From positions 24,220,698 through 24,284,697 of the forward strand of contig NC_057919.1 of the NCBI RefSeq assembly GCF_018873765.1: a stretch of DNA of 64,000 nt, written 5' to 3'. Positions 23,691-35,876 of this stretch are shown here, piece by piece. The notes beneath the pieces are model-generated. The model had not been told where the DNA came from. It saw only the letters and a list, made by a program, of their open reading frames with translations, and ran no database searches. This stretch comes from Telopea speciosissima. Taxonomy: Eukaryota; Streptophyta; Magnoliopsida; Proteales; Proteaceae. Each line of letters begins with the position of its first letter. Within the stretch, counting starts at the first letter, position 1. The position numbers and the translations under genes were made by a program.

Positions 23691-25080
23691 TCTAATACAT
23701 TTGAAGAACCAAAAGCCGTGATCGTTCTTGCTCTCTCTTCCCTCGGTGGATTTTAGTGCTCCCAATTACTCCTCAACAACATCCAATCGCATTCACGTAA
23801 GATCTCTCTCTCTCCCATCGATTTCTCTCAAGGAGAAACCCCAAACTTCGATTTCGAGGTTTATAAAACTTGGGGTTTTTGTTTTCTTTTGCTCGGTAGG
23901 CTACTCACAACCTAATCTTAACCATTTTCTCACCATAAGCAACCTATACAAAGGCTTGCATACAATCTTGGCATCTAACTCAAGGATTTAGGTTGGATTT
24001 TGGAAAAACCAAAACCTACTCGAATTTTTCTCTTCTCTTTTGCCATGTATGAATCGGTCTTACTAGATAGGGCTTAGTTTACATCCTTTGAGTTGTCACA
24101 AGCCAACTTTACTTGTTTCTCAAGATTCACACTTCCAATCACAAAATGGCCCAAATTTTATTTATTTTTTTTGAAGCCCAAGGCATGCTCCATGATCGAA
24201 CAAGTCTACTTCTTGTTTGAACTTACTACTTTGCATAAAGCATTATTTTCTAGGCATATTATGACCATGAATCTTCATTATTTATCGTGTCATTCACATA
24301 ATGGTCATGCCTTTTCTTTTTCCCCAACTTCTTAGATCACAATTGGATAAAATCAGAATTTTCTAGCCTAAGAATCCTGCCGTAATTTAATTTGCTTTGA
24401 AAGGAAAATTAAGGGCTAGGTTTTGAACTTCACAACCTTACATTGATCATCTACTTAGGCCTTAGCATTCAAGGTACTAATTTGCTATCTATTTGACTCT
24501 TGGCTGCGAGTTAAAACAATTAGTGGCCCCATGAGCACGGCGTACATGCGTTGAACAAGTTGCACCAACTGTCCTAGATCCACTATGGTTTCAAAAGATA
24601 GAGGACCAAGAGCTTTACCCGGACTACTTCCGCTTTAAAAATATAGTGGAAGGGCGGGATGTAGTGTTGGATGATCTCAAAGCTTACATGGTGGGGCGGA
24701 GATTCGAGGCATTGGGGTGGACCAACATTCTCAACCTTCCGAACCATACTACCTACAACTCATTTGCCATTCTATACAAATGCGGACACCGACAACCCAG
24801 GCATACGAGAATATCGGGTTGTTTCATGTGTCGGGGGTTCCTATAGCCTTCATTGCAGCACGGTTGGCGGTGTTATCAACGTGTCCATTGGAGGAGCAAG
24901 GACCTATTGTTCACTTAGAAGGAATCCTATACCTTATTCAAGTGGGAGGTATTGACATTCGACGACCATAAGGTAGCTGAACCTACAGTGGTGGATGGCT
25001 TTGATGAGGTCACGAAGCAACTCTTCGACCGGACTCGACGCCTAGAGGGTATCGAGAGAGGGTAGGTGACATCGACACCT
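23691..25080 (+). pseudogene. Antisense gene relic inside the large LTR element (plant transposon-associated ORF)
   Basis: On the strand opposite to the element, a frame at about 24595-24846 reads ELYPDYFRFKNIVEGRDVV and then LDDLKAYMVGRRFEALGWTN, then NLPNHTTYNS. Related sequence continues in shifted frames (FYTNADTDNPGIREYRVV; VSGVPIAFIAARLAVLSTCP). This resembles the putative plant transposon protein domain, in which a (L)GW segment is followed by an FYAN segment. At least two frameshifts break it. Upstream, 23700-23800 resembles a plant leader with a possible donor (CAC|GTAAGATC). I infer a decayed antisense gene; the family match is from memory and only moderate. Confidence 0.4.
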
Positions 25081-25833
25081 TTCTTGGTCGCGGTGGTGGC
25101 GGTGGTGCAAATGACTAGCCCGACTTTCTCTCAACAAATTGAAGTTATCCGGATCGGTTCTTCTAGTTCTTATCTTAGGATGACCAATTTGGAACTTTTG
25201 AAAATGGTAGACTTGTATATTTAATCCGAGATGAGCGGAATCAAATGTTTTTAGTTGGAGCAGATGAGATCTTGCATTTTGAGTTGGGAAAGACACAGTT
25301 ATGCCGAAGTAGAGAATCGGAACAATCATGGTGTTTAGATTAGTATCTTTTGATTGAGCAGGATAGAATCATATGTCTTTGTTGGAATAGATGAAATCAT
25401 GAATGTTGAAATGGGAAGGATATGATCGCCTCCCAAGAAGATTTGAAACAATTGAATATTTGTAATTAATCTTATACGTATCTCTATGTATTTGCTTACT
25501 TCTTTCTTGTTTAAATCATTGTTGATAATTATGCTTGGTTATAATTGGTTCATTATTGTTTATGAATTTTAACATATAGTTACTCATTTATGACCTACTT
25601 AAGGCTCAACCAAGCAATTTCAAAGTTGTAGCTTAATGACTATGGTTCAAGTCCTAAGTGCCATGTTGCCTATTATCTTCTAAGTTTTTGTTTCACCACA
25701 ACCAGTCTTCTCCTATGTCGCACACAATCATTTATGTTCTTGAAGATTTTTAGTTTTAGAACCTAATTGTGGAGAGTAAATCAAGAATCGCGAGGCGTGG
25801 TCGGTGCGAGAGCATCATTGCTCGATACCACTC

Positions 25834-28786
25834 TATCACGCCCCATCCCAACAAGGGATAAAATACATTATAAGGGTGACTAGGACAACGCTTGTCATCC
25901 TACTAAGTTGCCAGGATCAGACACGGTGTCCCAACGCACGATCATAACTAATATTAAAATATAATATCGAGTGCGGAAAGGAAATATTACATTCCAAATG
26001 ATCGGTAGTTTTGCGAGCGTATAAAATCAATAGTTACAAGATGATCAAAGCCTAGATGATAAATCGTAGTTAATCCATTTTTCATTACCATCTAATAATG
26101 ATTAAGAAGGGTATAACGTAAATGTTTTTACATGGGCCTACGCCTAAAATAAACAAAAGGGGAACAAGTCCCAAGAATTCTCACGGCCCGTAGGCGAATC
26201 GCCAAAGGACACCGTTGCCATGTTCCTCTAACACGACAGGCTCCTCATACTGCATCATAATCTAAAAATTGTGTACACGAGGGGTTAGCTCTCCATGAGC
26301 CGGTGAGGGGATGGGGATGCACAAACACACAATTCACATAGTCCAATGATGCATGCATATGTTAAGTAAATTTTCCACCTAACATCACAACTAAGTCGAG
26401 GTATATGCTCTCTTGTGACAACTCGGGAGACACTGTGGGTCACTTAACTTATCGCCACAATGAAACCTCAATTGTCACGTGGGACCTACGCCCGATCGAA
26501 GCCTCAAGACCACTCGGTGCGGACCACGATAACCAATACTACCATGGTGGCCTCTCCCACCTCCACGAATCCGGTGTGCGATTACCCAACACCTAAACCC
26601 TGTTGTGGTAAGGGTCGTAGCATAAGGGTGTAAAATCCTAGCCACGACTACATGCAAGTCCTATCGTCCCGAGAGGTAATCCGGGCGCATCAACTTTTCA
26701 TCCGGTTTAGTGCCGGTTACCAAGACGGCACTGCGCATCTGATTCAACATGACATTCAACATAATTTCTTCATAAATGTATATAGTGTTCGGGGTTCCGC
26801 ACGAGACCCATCAAAGTAAAACATCTCCAATTAACATCATAACATTCATATATAAAAGTATGCAATATGTGCAAGCATGCTTAATAATTTATAATGATGA
26901 CATAATATACAATGCAATAATAATATCAAGCCCAACAACCAAACCCACTCACAATATGTGTTATGCCCCAATGTTATGAGTTGTCGCCTCGATCAAGCAA
27001 TAAGCCACAAGATGAATATATTAACCTAAACAAAGAGTGAAATAAGGTTAAACGAGCGAAGGAAAGGATCCCCAAAAGGTCTCCCATAATCACTTAAGTA
27101 TAAGGTTTGAAACAAAGTGGTTGCGGGGTGGTTTCATGCCCAAATTCGCAACCACATGTAAATCCTAGGAAACCAGGGGTTGGGACAATTTTAGTCAAGG
27201 TCGGATGCGGATGTGGTTTAAAGCTGAAACCGAGTGTAAATCCGAGCTTCACGGGGCTCGGGACAATTTTAGTCAAGGTCGGATGCGGATGTGGTTTGAG
27301 CGAAACCGAGTGTAAATCCGAGCTTCACGGGGGCTCAGGACAATTTTAGTCAAGGTCGGATGCGGATGTGGTTTGAAAGCTGAAACCGAGTGTAAATCCG
27401 AACTTCACAGGGGCTCGGGACAATTTTAGTCAAGGTCGGATGCGGATGTGGTTTTGAAAACTAAACCGAGTGTAAATCCGAGCTTCACAGGGGCCTTCTC
27501 GGGAAGGTAATTTCGAGGGTGGTTTCTTGCTAGGGATTCATTTTCCAAGGGGTTTAAAGGTAGGAGGCTTCAAGAAAGCTTCCTCCAAGGTCCATTAGGG
27601 TTCTAAGACCTCATTAGGTCCATGTAATCCCATGGATTTAAGAGGAAAAACAAAGAGAACCTAAATTAGGACATAATAGGGTAGAAACCTTAAATTTCCT
27701 AAATGGAAAGAGATTACTTAGGCTTAGGGCTTGTAATGGAGTGAAATAACTCCACCATAGTCTAGGTTTAGAGGTTCCATCGATTCCTTGGGTTCCAAGA
27801 GAACCCTAGGTCGAATCTCTCCCATTTCCCAAACCTCAAAACTCAAAATAGATGAAGAGATGTGGGTTTCAATGGCTTACCTTCCCCAATGTAGAAAAGC
27901 TCCACGTGAGGGCTCCACAAGGTGAGGTTCCAAGCCTTCAACCAAGCTTTTCCATTCCTCCTTCTCCTTTTTTTCCTTCCTTCTTTCTTCTTTCCTTCCT
28001 TCTTCTTTCTTCTTTCTCCTTTCTCTCCTCTTTCTCTCCTCCACGATTTAGGTTAGATGGGAGAAGAAATGAAAATGAATGCTTCTCCCCCTTTGTCTTA
28101 TTTATAGAAAATGGGCTTGGGTCCTTTAAGTTAAATGGGTCAAATAGCTAAATGGGTACTTTAAGTTAAATGGGTCAAATAGCTAAATGGGTGGATCCAA
28201 GATAAATGGGTCATTAGGCCAAATGGATAGTTTAAGTTAAATGGGTCAAGAGGGCTTAATGGGTTGACCCATGGTCTTATTTAGGGTAAAGGAATGGGTT
28301 AACCCATCTTTGGGTCAAATAGAGTTAGATGGACCTCGGGTTAAATTGCCACTTAAGCCCAATGGGCCTCTTAAGCTAATGGGCATGCCCACTAGTTATA
28401 ATTAGGAAAGAACCTAATTAAAAGATGAGCCCACATGATATGGGTATAATTGCTCTTCACGCGTTTCCCAGGGCAAGTGGGACCCACAAATAGAATATTC
28501 CCAACTCAACTAAAATAGCCGGGCGGTCCAAATCTTGACCGCACTTGAGGGCATCGAGGAAAAGGTAAATAAATAAACTTAAGGGCTAGAACTTACTATT
28601 TCCTTGTCATGGTTTGTCCCCATGACCCGAATAGTTTCCTCCACAGGTAAACCCGCTTTGTGGTCAATAAATTTTGTAGGCAGGTTTGACCACTAGTGAG
28701 AACACTCACCCGGCATACGTGGCGTTGATAACCACACGTCACGGGAAAAATAAAAATTAATTATGATCCGGGGTGCGGATATAACA
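25834..28786 (-). repeat. Right LTR (5' LTR in element sense)
   Basis: 2,953 bp, 158 bp longer than the left LTR. Most of the difference comes from four rather than two units of the internal repeat (27180-27490). Otherwise collinear with the left LTR, with many 1-4 bp differences that cluster at CG-containing sites. Confidence 0.88.
27180..27490. repeat. LTR-internal tandem repeat, four units of about 78 bp
   Basis: Each unit contains GGGACAATTTTAGTCAAGGT, CGGATGCGGATGTGGTTT and CCGAGTGTAAATCCGA. The equivalent site in the left LTR (19245-19400) has two units. Confidence 0.85.
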
Positions 28787-28896
28787 ATTCGTCCCGAACT
28801 AAGTTAAATTTCTCGTGTTGTGTGTGATCATTTGTTTGGTTTCTTCCTTGTGGTTGTGCATTTAAGTTCCCAACTTGTTAGGGACTTGGGTAGAAC

Positions 28897-29310
28897 TAAG
28901 GGTGTCAATTCGGTATGGTATCGAAGTCAAACACCCCATGCTGATACTGTACCGAGTACGGTACCATTTTTCTGTATCGATACTATTATTTAGTTTTCTT
29001 ACCTTCATAAAAAAAAAGTGGCAAAAAATCTAGTGTGAAAAAAACATTACTAAACTATAAACTAAATGAAGGACCAGTACCAAGTTCCAACCCTCTTGAT
29101 AAAACAAGAAATGCAGTATTGCTCCTTCAACATCTCGTATACTATATTTATTATTTATTATATATAAATTAGTATATATATCAACATATATGCCAGTAAT
29201 ATGGTAGGTACGTACCGGTATTCAATAATTCAATATGGTATCGATATGTCAGTACGGCACGGGTAATTCGGTATTGTACCGGTTCGATAAACGATTTTGG
29301 TACACCCTTA
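28897..29310. mobile_element. hAT-type MITE, 414 bp
   Basis: Termini TAAGGGTGTC and GTACACCCTTA form an inverted repeat. Exact 8 bp duplication GGTAGAAC at 28889-28896 and 29311-29318. The interior is rich in GGTAT/ATACC words and encodes nothing. Confidence 0.88.
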
Positions 29311-29318
29311 GGTAGAAC

Positions 29319-29917
29319 TCATATCTTCCCTACCTTCATCCTTAAACGCACACTAGGTTGTCATGCCTTGGCTCTGGCATAACCTTGGGTTTGATACCAC
29401 TTGTTAGGGAATTGGATAGAATCCATCTGTAAAATCTAGTTATTAAGGAGAGGGTGTCCAAATACCTATAAGTCTCCATTTTGGGCTACTGATATGGGAT
29501 TATTACTCTCGCCTTTCGCATGGAACCCCAACAAAAACATTGCATCGACTGTTTTTAATTTAAAATAGAGTGGGGGAGGGGTGTGGGAGGAAAAAAAGGT
29601 TGGGGGAGAGAGTCAAAGAGGGTAGGAGACCGAAAGGATGACGAAGGGCATATGCACGGGAGGGCGAAGAGTACAAAAAACCACAAGTGGTAAGCCTTTG
29701 ATTCAAATTATTACCTTTAGAGCATTTCGGAAAGTGACATAGGTAGAGGGAACGTTAAATAAGAGAATTAAAAATCTATGATTACCAAATCAACGGGTTT
29801 TGAGAGAGAGAGAGAGAGAGAGAGAGATTTGCATAAAAAAGCATCTCTTTTTACGGATTCTTCATTTTTGCCATGTAGATGACTAGATGATTGATATAAC
29901 AATTATGCCTGTTGGAT
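29319..29917. other. Spacer with GA microsatellite
   Basis: No gene. A pure GA run lies at 29802-29827. Confidence 0.5.
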
Positions 29918-29926
29918 ATCTAGGGA

Positions 29927-30120
29927 GGGAAAAATATCCTCTCCAATTCCTTGAAGTGTGGCAGTGCTAGGTGGAGATGTCAACACTTGGCAGCTGCCGC
30001 ATCCAACCGTCCAAGCTCACTGATATGGGGACCGTTGGATGTAGCAGCTGCTAGGTGTCGACATTTCCACCTAGCACAGCCGCACTGCCACACTTTAGGA
30101 AATGGAGAGGATAATAATCC
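29927..30120. mobile_element. Mutator-like MITE, 194 bp
   Basis: Foldback element with ends GGGAAAAATATCCTCTCC and GGAGAGGATAATAATCC. Exact 9 bp duplication ATCTAGGGA at 29918-29926 and 30121-30129. Long internal complementarity (GTGTGGCAGTGC...; GCACTGCCACAC). A paralogous segment without the element lies at about 30470-30570. A relative sits at 57775-57983. Confidence 0.9.
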
Positions 30121-30129
30121 ATCTAGGGA

Positions 30130-31679
30130 GTGGTGTGGATTGGCCACATATTTAATTTTAGTATGAACATCAATCAAAATTCTTCTTCACATGAACCATG
30201 GGGTCTCATCAACTATACTTTTCTTTTATTAATTTCTTCTCTATTTAGGGAAAAAAAAAAAAAAAACTAGGTTTGGTGGCTTTTCAATTTTTGGTACTAG
30301 TAAGAATCTTGATTTTATTCTTACAAAGAAAAAATCTTGGATTTTATATTCACCACTAATGTCTAATTGGTGAAATTTTGTTTAGAAGTATCTTTTATGG
30401 AAAAGTTCATCTAAGCAGCTCGCTTGAAAAAACGTATCTTAGGAGATTCTTTATTTTTCCACATGGGTGAGTGATGATAATTTTGCCTGTTGGATATCTA
30501 TGGTATGGTGTGGATTGGCCGCATATCAAAATTCAGAATGAACTTCAATCAAAATTCCTCCCATGTATTGATGCATCTCCATATTTTCCATACATACCTA
30601 CTGTTAGGCTGGTAACTACTATGCACTATTAACTTGGATTTTTCAAAAATTTTTTGGTCACATGTCAGCAAGGAACCTTGAGGTCTATCTGTTAACAATT
30701 TTAGGTCTCACCTAAACTACCACGTGACAGATATTTAGGCGTCGCTTGAAGATTCCTTTCCAAGCAGTCTGCTTAGAGAATCTTCTATTTTTTATTTTTT
30801 GGTATTTTCTTTTAAGAAATTTAACTTATAATTCTTTATGTTTTAAAATGGCATTTTCTAGGGTGAAGGCCAGGCTGAAAGGAGTGTAACATGACGACTT
30901 CAATCCACATCATTCATATCCATTGTATTAATAGTCGAGAATGTGATGAGGGGTGAGCGATATCAAACTAGGTGTTGTGGCATGGACGAGGATAGGTTTA
31001 TGAAGAAAACATAGATATGAACATAGTAACAATAGTTAAAAAAAATAACACAAGAAGGAAAGTTTTGCCTATTTAACAAGTCATTCATAATGCTATTGTT
31101 ATTGTGATTGCTAATATACAATAAATTCTTATGTTTCTTAATATTATTAGATACATTTTGTATCTCTCTATAATATATTTTACAGTACACTGATGTTTAA
31201 AACATTTCTTACGTATACTTAGTAGTTGACCAAATCTTCAAAAGAAATTAATGAAAAAAATAACACAAGAAAGAAAGTTTGCCTATCTTAATTAAAAATA
31301 AAAAAATCATATCAAGGATTTTGGCAAGAGATCATTTCTTTTCTTGATTCACTAGTGTTTTTCTCCCACATTTTCTCCTCTTTATTATTATGTGCAGGGA
31401 AATGGGGATTCTAGCCTTTTATTTTATTTTCTTCTCTTTTACTCCGTAAAGAATAGACAAGCTACATATTTCAAAAAGAATATCTATGATGGTCTCATCA
31501 TGTCATTAATTATTGAAAGAAGCTTATTCACAGTAAAATAGATAAAATTGCTCTATATTTGATTCTAATTATAAAAATTTAGATATAGTGTTATGAATAA
31601 TTGTCAAAGTCCACCACATAACCTTATTAATTTAAAGATTATTTTTTTTGGATCAACGGAATCACTTGATACCCTTAAA

Positions 31680-31715
<36 letters not shown>

Positions 31716-33190
31716 TGACATGTATTATCCAACTAGCTGGTTTGTTAGATTGAAGTTAGTATTATATGCAAATATTGATCATATATAATTAGTGGATTTA
31801 AAATTTAAGGGAAAAGATACTAGATTTGTCTACCGTGTTTGGTACAATTTATGAGTTTCTAGAGTAATTCTTATGGTTCGAGATTTCTCACACCCACAGT
31901 CAAGAGAATTTCTCTTGACTTTTGGGTTATCGGGGAGTCAATCATTTATAAATAGGGGAAAAATATTTACGGCCATTGATGATTGTACTTTTCCTTCATG
32001 TGATGCAAAGGGCAACCTTCTCAAATTCTAATGGTAGATTTCATTGTTTTTGAAAGTAATTCTTATACAATGAATTGACACTTAATATGTACAACCTTAC
32101 AGAAGTTGACAATTTTGTACATAAAAAAAAAAAAAGTTGATAATTCCAAAATGTTTAAGAGATAGTAGGATGAGAAATTTTAATTTCACAAAGAACGCTT
32201 CAAAACAAGTAAAACAACTAGTCAAACAACTGAGAAATCACTTGAATGGATCAAAATTTCACCATATGCGACTTTATTTAGAATAACTCTAAATCTAAAA
32301 GGTGCATCTTATTGTCACCAAGTAGGTGGACTAATAAGTTATAATCTTACTTTTATGTCAGTTATGTTATTTATAAAAAAATCATTTAATGTAGGGGTAA
32401 AAAAGAATTTAAAAAATTAAAATTCATTTAAAATTTTTTTTTTTTTTTTTATAGGTTCATTTAAATGTAGATCTTATTTATTTATTTTTTTTGTTAGAAA
32501 AATGTAGATCTTATTTGAAAACCTTTTTTTACACTTGCATTGAATGCAACAAATGGCTTTTGGGAATAAGACAAGGTATAAAAAAACAAGATTATAACCA
32601 AGATTGGTCACAACAAGATTTTTCCAAATATAAATAAGGGTAGAAAGGGAGAAAATCTTTATTTTTTTTATTTTTCCTTCTCCACCGAAAATATGTAAGG
32701 TTCGTGATACAGTAAATCAGGTTCCACAGCCAAAGGTTGTAGCCCTTTAGCAGTGGCCACTACTTTGGAATCAAAGTTAGTCATTTTGATCTTGACATTG
32801 TCTACTTTTTAAGAAAGAAAGATTCCATAACATTGGCTTATGACCTCCTTTTGGAATGGTTATCTTTGGGCAAGAGTTTTTTTTTTCAAATTTTATTCAT
32901 GTGGGACCAGCCACGTGGTAATGAATAAGGGCTTTGCACAATTGCACTGTTCTGCCGGTCTGGATGCTTCACACGCACACCCAAGTTGTTCTTTTCCTGC
33001 TGTAAAATATTGTGACTTAAACAGAAAAAGGTCTTTGACTCTTTGCTGTAAAATATCGAGAAACTGATTTTATCTCACGATAGTAATGTTTTTTTGGTAA
33101 AGCATCTCACGATATTATGGGTACGATAAATTGGGTCTGATATTCTTGGAGATTACTTTCTGTTTTTTAACGGTTTAACATTGAAATGCC
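30130..33190. other. AT-rich spacer upstream of the bZIP gene
   Basis: No gene recognised. It includes a diverged copy (about 30410-30570) of the sequence flanking the preceding MITE, a GA run (31683-31714), long A/T runs (30249-30266, 32428-32450) and low-complexity DNA. Promoter elements of the bZIP gene should lie in the last part, but none can be assigned. Confidence 0.45.
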
Positions 33191-33214
33191 ATTTGCTTAT
33201 ACTTTCCAACCAGT

Positions 33215-33391
33215 CACCAGAGCCTCGCAACTATCTTCTCTCCCTCTACTCTTGCTCTTGCTCTTGCTCTTGCAGAGCCCTAGGATTTCTCTCTTTTTAT
33301 GTTTATTTTTTAGGGTTCTGATTCTAGGGTTTGTTTCTCGGAGCACAGAGGATGCGAAGAGGATTACGTAGTTGCTAGTCTCTCTCAATCT
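33215..33391 (+). other. Probable 5' UTR exon of the bZIP gene
   Basis: CT-rich sequence with a (CTCTTG)n tract, AGGGTTCTGATTCTAGGGTT words typical of plant leaders, and a plausible donor (CAATCTG|GTATATAC) at 33391/33392. It would splice to an acceptor (TTTCTTTGGCAG) about 14 bases before the start codon at 35877. The start is not defined. Confidence 0.4.
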
Positions 33392-33890
33392 GGTATATAC
33401 ATTGTCTTTAATTCATCAATTTGCTATGGCTGTATTCCTTTCGTTTTCTGTATATTCAAAATCTTCCATTGTTTCTGTACTTAATTATTTAATTTCTTAT
33501 GTAAATTGGTTTAGATGTTTTTTTCTTTAAGAACCATTTTTGGGTCCTATTTTTTCCCTTGAAATTTCGTTTTTCATTTTATTGTAATTTTTTGGGATTT
33601 TTTAATGTTGTTTTCCATTCTTTTCACCACCCGCCAATCTCTTGAGTCAGTTCTGTGGTCGTCTGTAGCGGGTTTTCTATTTTTATTTTAATCGGGTTTG
33701 GAGGTGTGTCAGTTGTCATAAAAAAGAATCATTTTGTGTTAAAAGATCACGCAGTTGGTTGCTGTGTTATGTGCTTCATTATTTTCTAAGGAGAAGGAGG
33801 TGCTCTCATGTGAGGCAAAATGTAGGAAGAATGTTTAATTTCTTGTTGGTGTGGTTTGATAGCTTCGGGATGAACTGTTAATACAGTAAC

Positions 33891-34731
33891 TGTTGAAATT
33901 TATTAAGAAATTTGAGGTTTCACTACGGAGTACCAAAATGAAAGAATTACACGGAGGAAGGAGGCCAAGTGATAGTGAAAACCGACACTTGTCAAGTTGA
34001 ACGGGTGACTTCAGAAGAAAAAAATACGGATAACATATGCAGGTTCATCTAATATATTTTCGTCAGATTGGACTAATAGGCTTTATTTTGTGTGCCCAAT
34101 GGCTTATGATCATGAGCTTAGTATTTTGGGTTTTCTATTGTAATTGGCTAAATCTATAAGCCCAAATATGAGGGATTTGTGGCCTATATGAAATTAGGTA
34201 TTTGTTTTTATTTTCTTAGAGTTCCTAGGTACTTTCTATTATCAGGAATTAAGTTGTAACGAGACTTTCCTTAGCTTGTGCATGAACAGTTTACTATTTT
34301 TAGTTTATATAAATAAAGAGAATGGGCTACACAACTTCCTTACGCTTTTGAGATTCAGACATAGCTTTTGCTTTTAGTTTTGTGAGATTCAGAGCTCCTT
34401 CTCTGTGTGATGTAGTGAAATCCTTGGTTGGATGCCGAGGTTGCTTGGTGGGATGCCAAGTTGTACTAGTGAGATGCTAGTCAAGTTCTAGGTGAGAGGC
34501 GTAGTCCTATCCTTCTTTTCTATCTTTCTTCTCTTTCTTAAGGTCAGTTTTCTGATTGCTTCATCCTTGCGCATACAAGTTCAGTTTCTGTTGTTCTCAA
34601 TTTGCTATTCAGTTCACTAACCTTTGTACTCAAGTGAGAGGCGTAGTCCTATCCTTCTTTTCTATCTTTCTTCTCTTTCTTAGGGTCAGTTTTCTTCTAC
34701 TCAAGTGTTAACCAGATTTCTAGTGTCAACA
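33891..34731 (+). mobile_element. Copia-type LTR with adjoining primer-binding site
   Basis: Starts TGTTGA, ends TCAACA, and is followed at once by TATCAGAGC, the core of the initiator-Met tRNA primer site used by plant Copia elements. The word GTGAGAGGCGTAGTCCTATC with about 60 bp of context occurs twice (about 34492 and 34635). No gag or second LTR follows, so it is a remnant within the leader intron of the bZIP gene. Confidence 0.65.
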
Positions 34732-35039
34732 TATCAGAGCTACGCAAGCCCATCGGACTGAAGTTCTGTTGGCAGTTTTTTGCTATGTCTGAATTCTGTT
34801 ATAGCAATACTTCTTCTTTGTTTCTATTCTCTTCTACTTACTGATTGCTGACGCACTTGCTATTTATGTTTACCTGAGTTTCCTAATCCGACTTCTTGTT
34901 TCTATGTTGAGAATGACTTGCTATTTTGATTCTTAGTTGCTATTTTTTTTCTTCTTCTGGTCGCTAGATCTGGTCTCTCTTTTTGTGACTTACTATTTTT
35001 GAGACTACCCATATCTTCAAATCTGACCATTAGATTCAC

Positions 35040-35290
35040 GTAAGATTTTAAAGACTTGTTCTCCTCGTTCTCCAACACAAGCTTGATGGATATAATCCTA
35101 TCACCAATTCTTTTAACATCCACTGCATCATTCTTTAAATCTTTATCCACTACTATGCCCACTCCGCTTCTAATACTTCAATCCCCCGTATACCAAAGCT
35201 TAAAGTCATTCAACTCTTTAGCTTTTATACCCTTCCATCTGGTCTCCTGAATACAAGCTATGTTAATCCTTCGTCTCCTCGTAACATTAT
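35040..35290 (-). mobile_element. LINE endonuclease fragment
   Basis: The minus strand reads INIACIQETRWKG, then ELNDFKLWYTGD, a stop, then GVGIVVDKDLKNDAV and RIGDRIISIKLVLENE. This is the plant LINE (endonuclease/exonuclease/phosphatase) domain with its catalytic-region QETRW. No reverse transcriptase remains. It lies in the first intron of the bZIP gene. Confidence 0.75.
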
Positions 35291-35876
35291 CAATTCTAGA
35301 CTCTTACTCGTAGTTAAAAATTGGGATGTCTTTTTTGCTTCTCTAAATTAATAAAATTGTTTGCCTCTTTATTCTCTGATCATCTTCCACTTGCTAATAC
35401 ATTTGTTCTGCTTTCACTTCTAAGATCCTCTATATTTTATAGTCGTTGCTTTTTTGCTTTTAAGTTTTGATTCCTACTTTGCTAACTACGGTTGATCAAT
35501 ATTTGATGAAACTAATTAGTCTTCATAAAAAATGGAAATTAGTAGCTTCTTGCATAATGTCAAGTATTAAATACTCGTTTGTCTCATTCCATGATAAGGT
35601 TTGGGTTCATGATTTATTTGTAGGTCATAAATCTGTTATCCTGGGACACAGTTTTTTGTGTTACTGAATGCCACCTACTTGATCTTTCTGTACAGGTACA
35701 CACCAATTAGCACATTTTATGAACTTTTAATTTGATCTCATGAGTCATGACCAATGTGAAAGGAATGGAGATGCATTTCAAAATGTGTAGGCAATATAAT
35801 TTGATGCAGTTTTTTTTTTATTAGTCCTGATATCTGTCATTTCATGTCAGTTTCTTTGGCAGACTGAAGCTGTTCT

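Larger units (their letters stand above)
17884..28786 (-). mobile_element. Complete 10.9 kb LTR retrotransposon without recognisable pol (LARD-like)
   Basis: Two long LTRs (17884-20678 and 25834-28786) enclose 5,155 bp. The exact 5 bp duplication ATTCG flanks it (17879-17883 and 28787-28791). On the minus strand the LTR begins TGTTATACCCGCACCGGATC. A polypurine tract (AAGGTGGGGAGGA) follows GGGACGAAATTTC just inside the left LTR, and a primer-binding site resembling the initiator-Met tRNA type (TGGTATCGAGCA, about 25819-25830) lies just inside the right LTR. Both fix the minus orientation and suggest a Gypsy origin. No gag, protease, reverse transcriptase, RNase H or integrase was recognised inside. 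The element fits a large retrotransposon derivative that depends on a partner for movement. Confidence 0.88.

Noticed and set aside
27180..27490. CRISPR-like look of the regular repeats
   Set aside because: Units are head-to-tail without unique spacers, lie inside an LTR, and the context is plant nuclear DNA.
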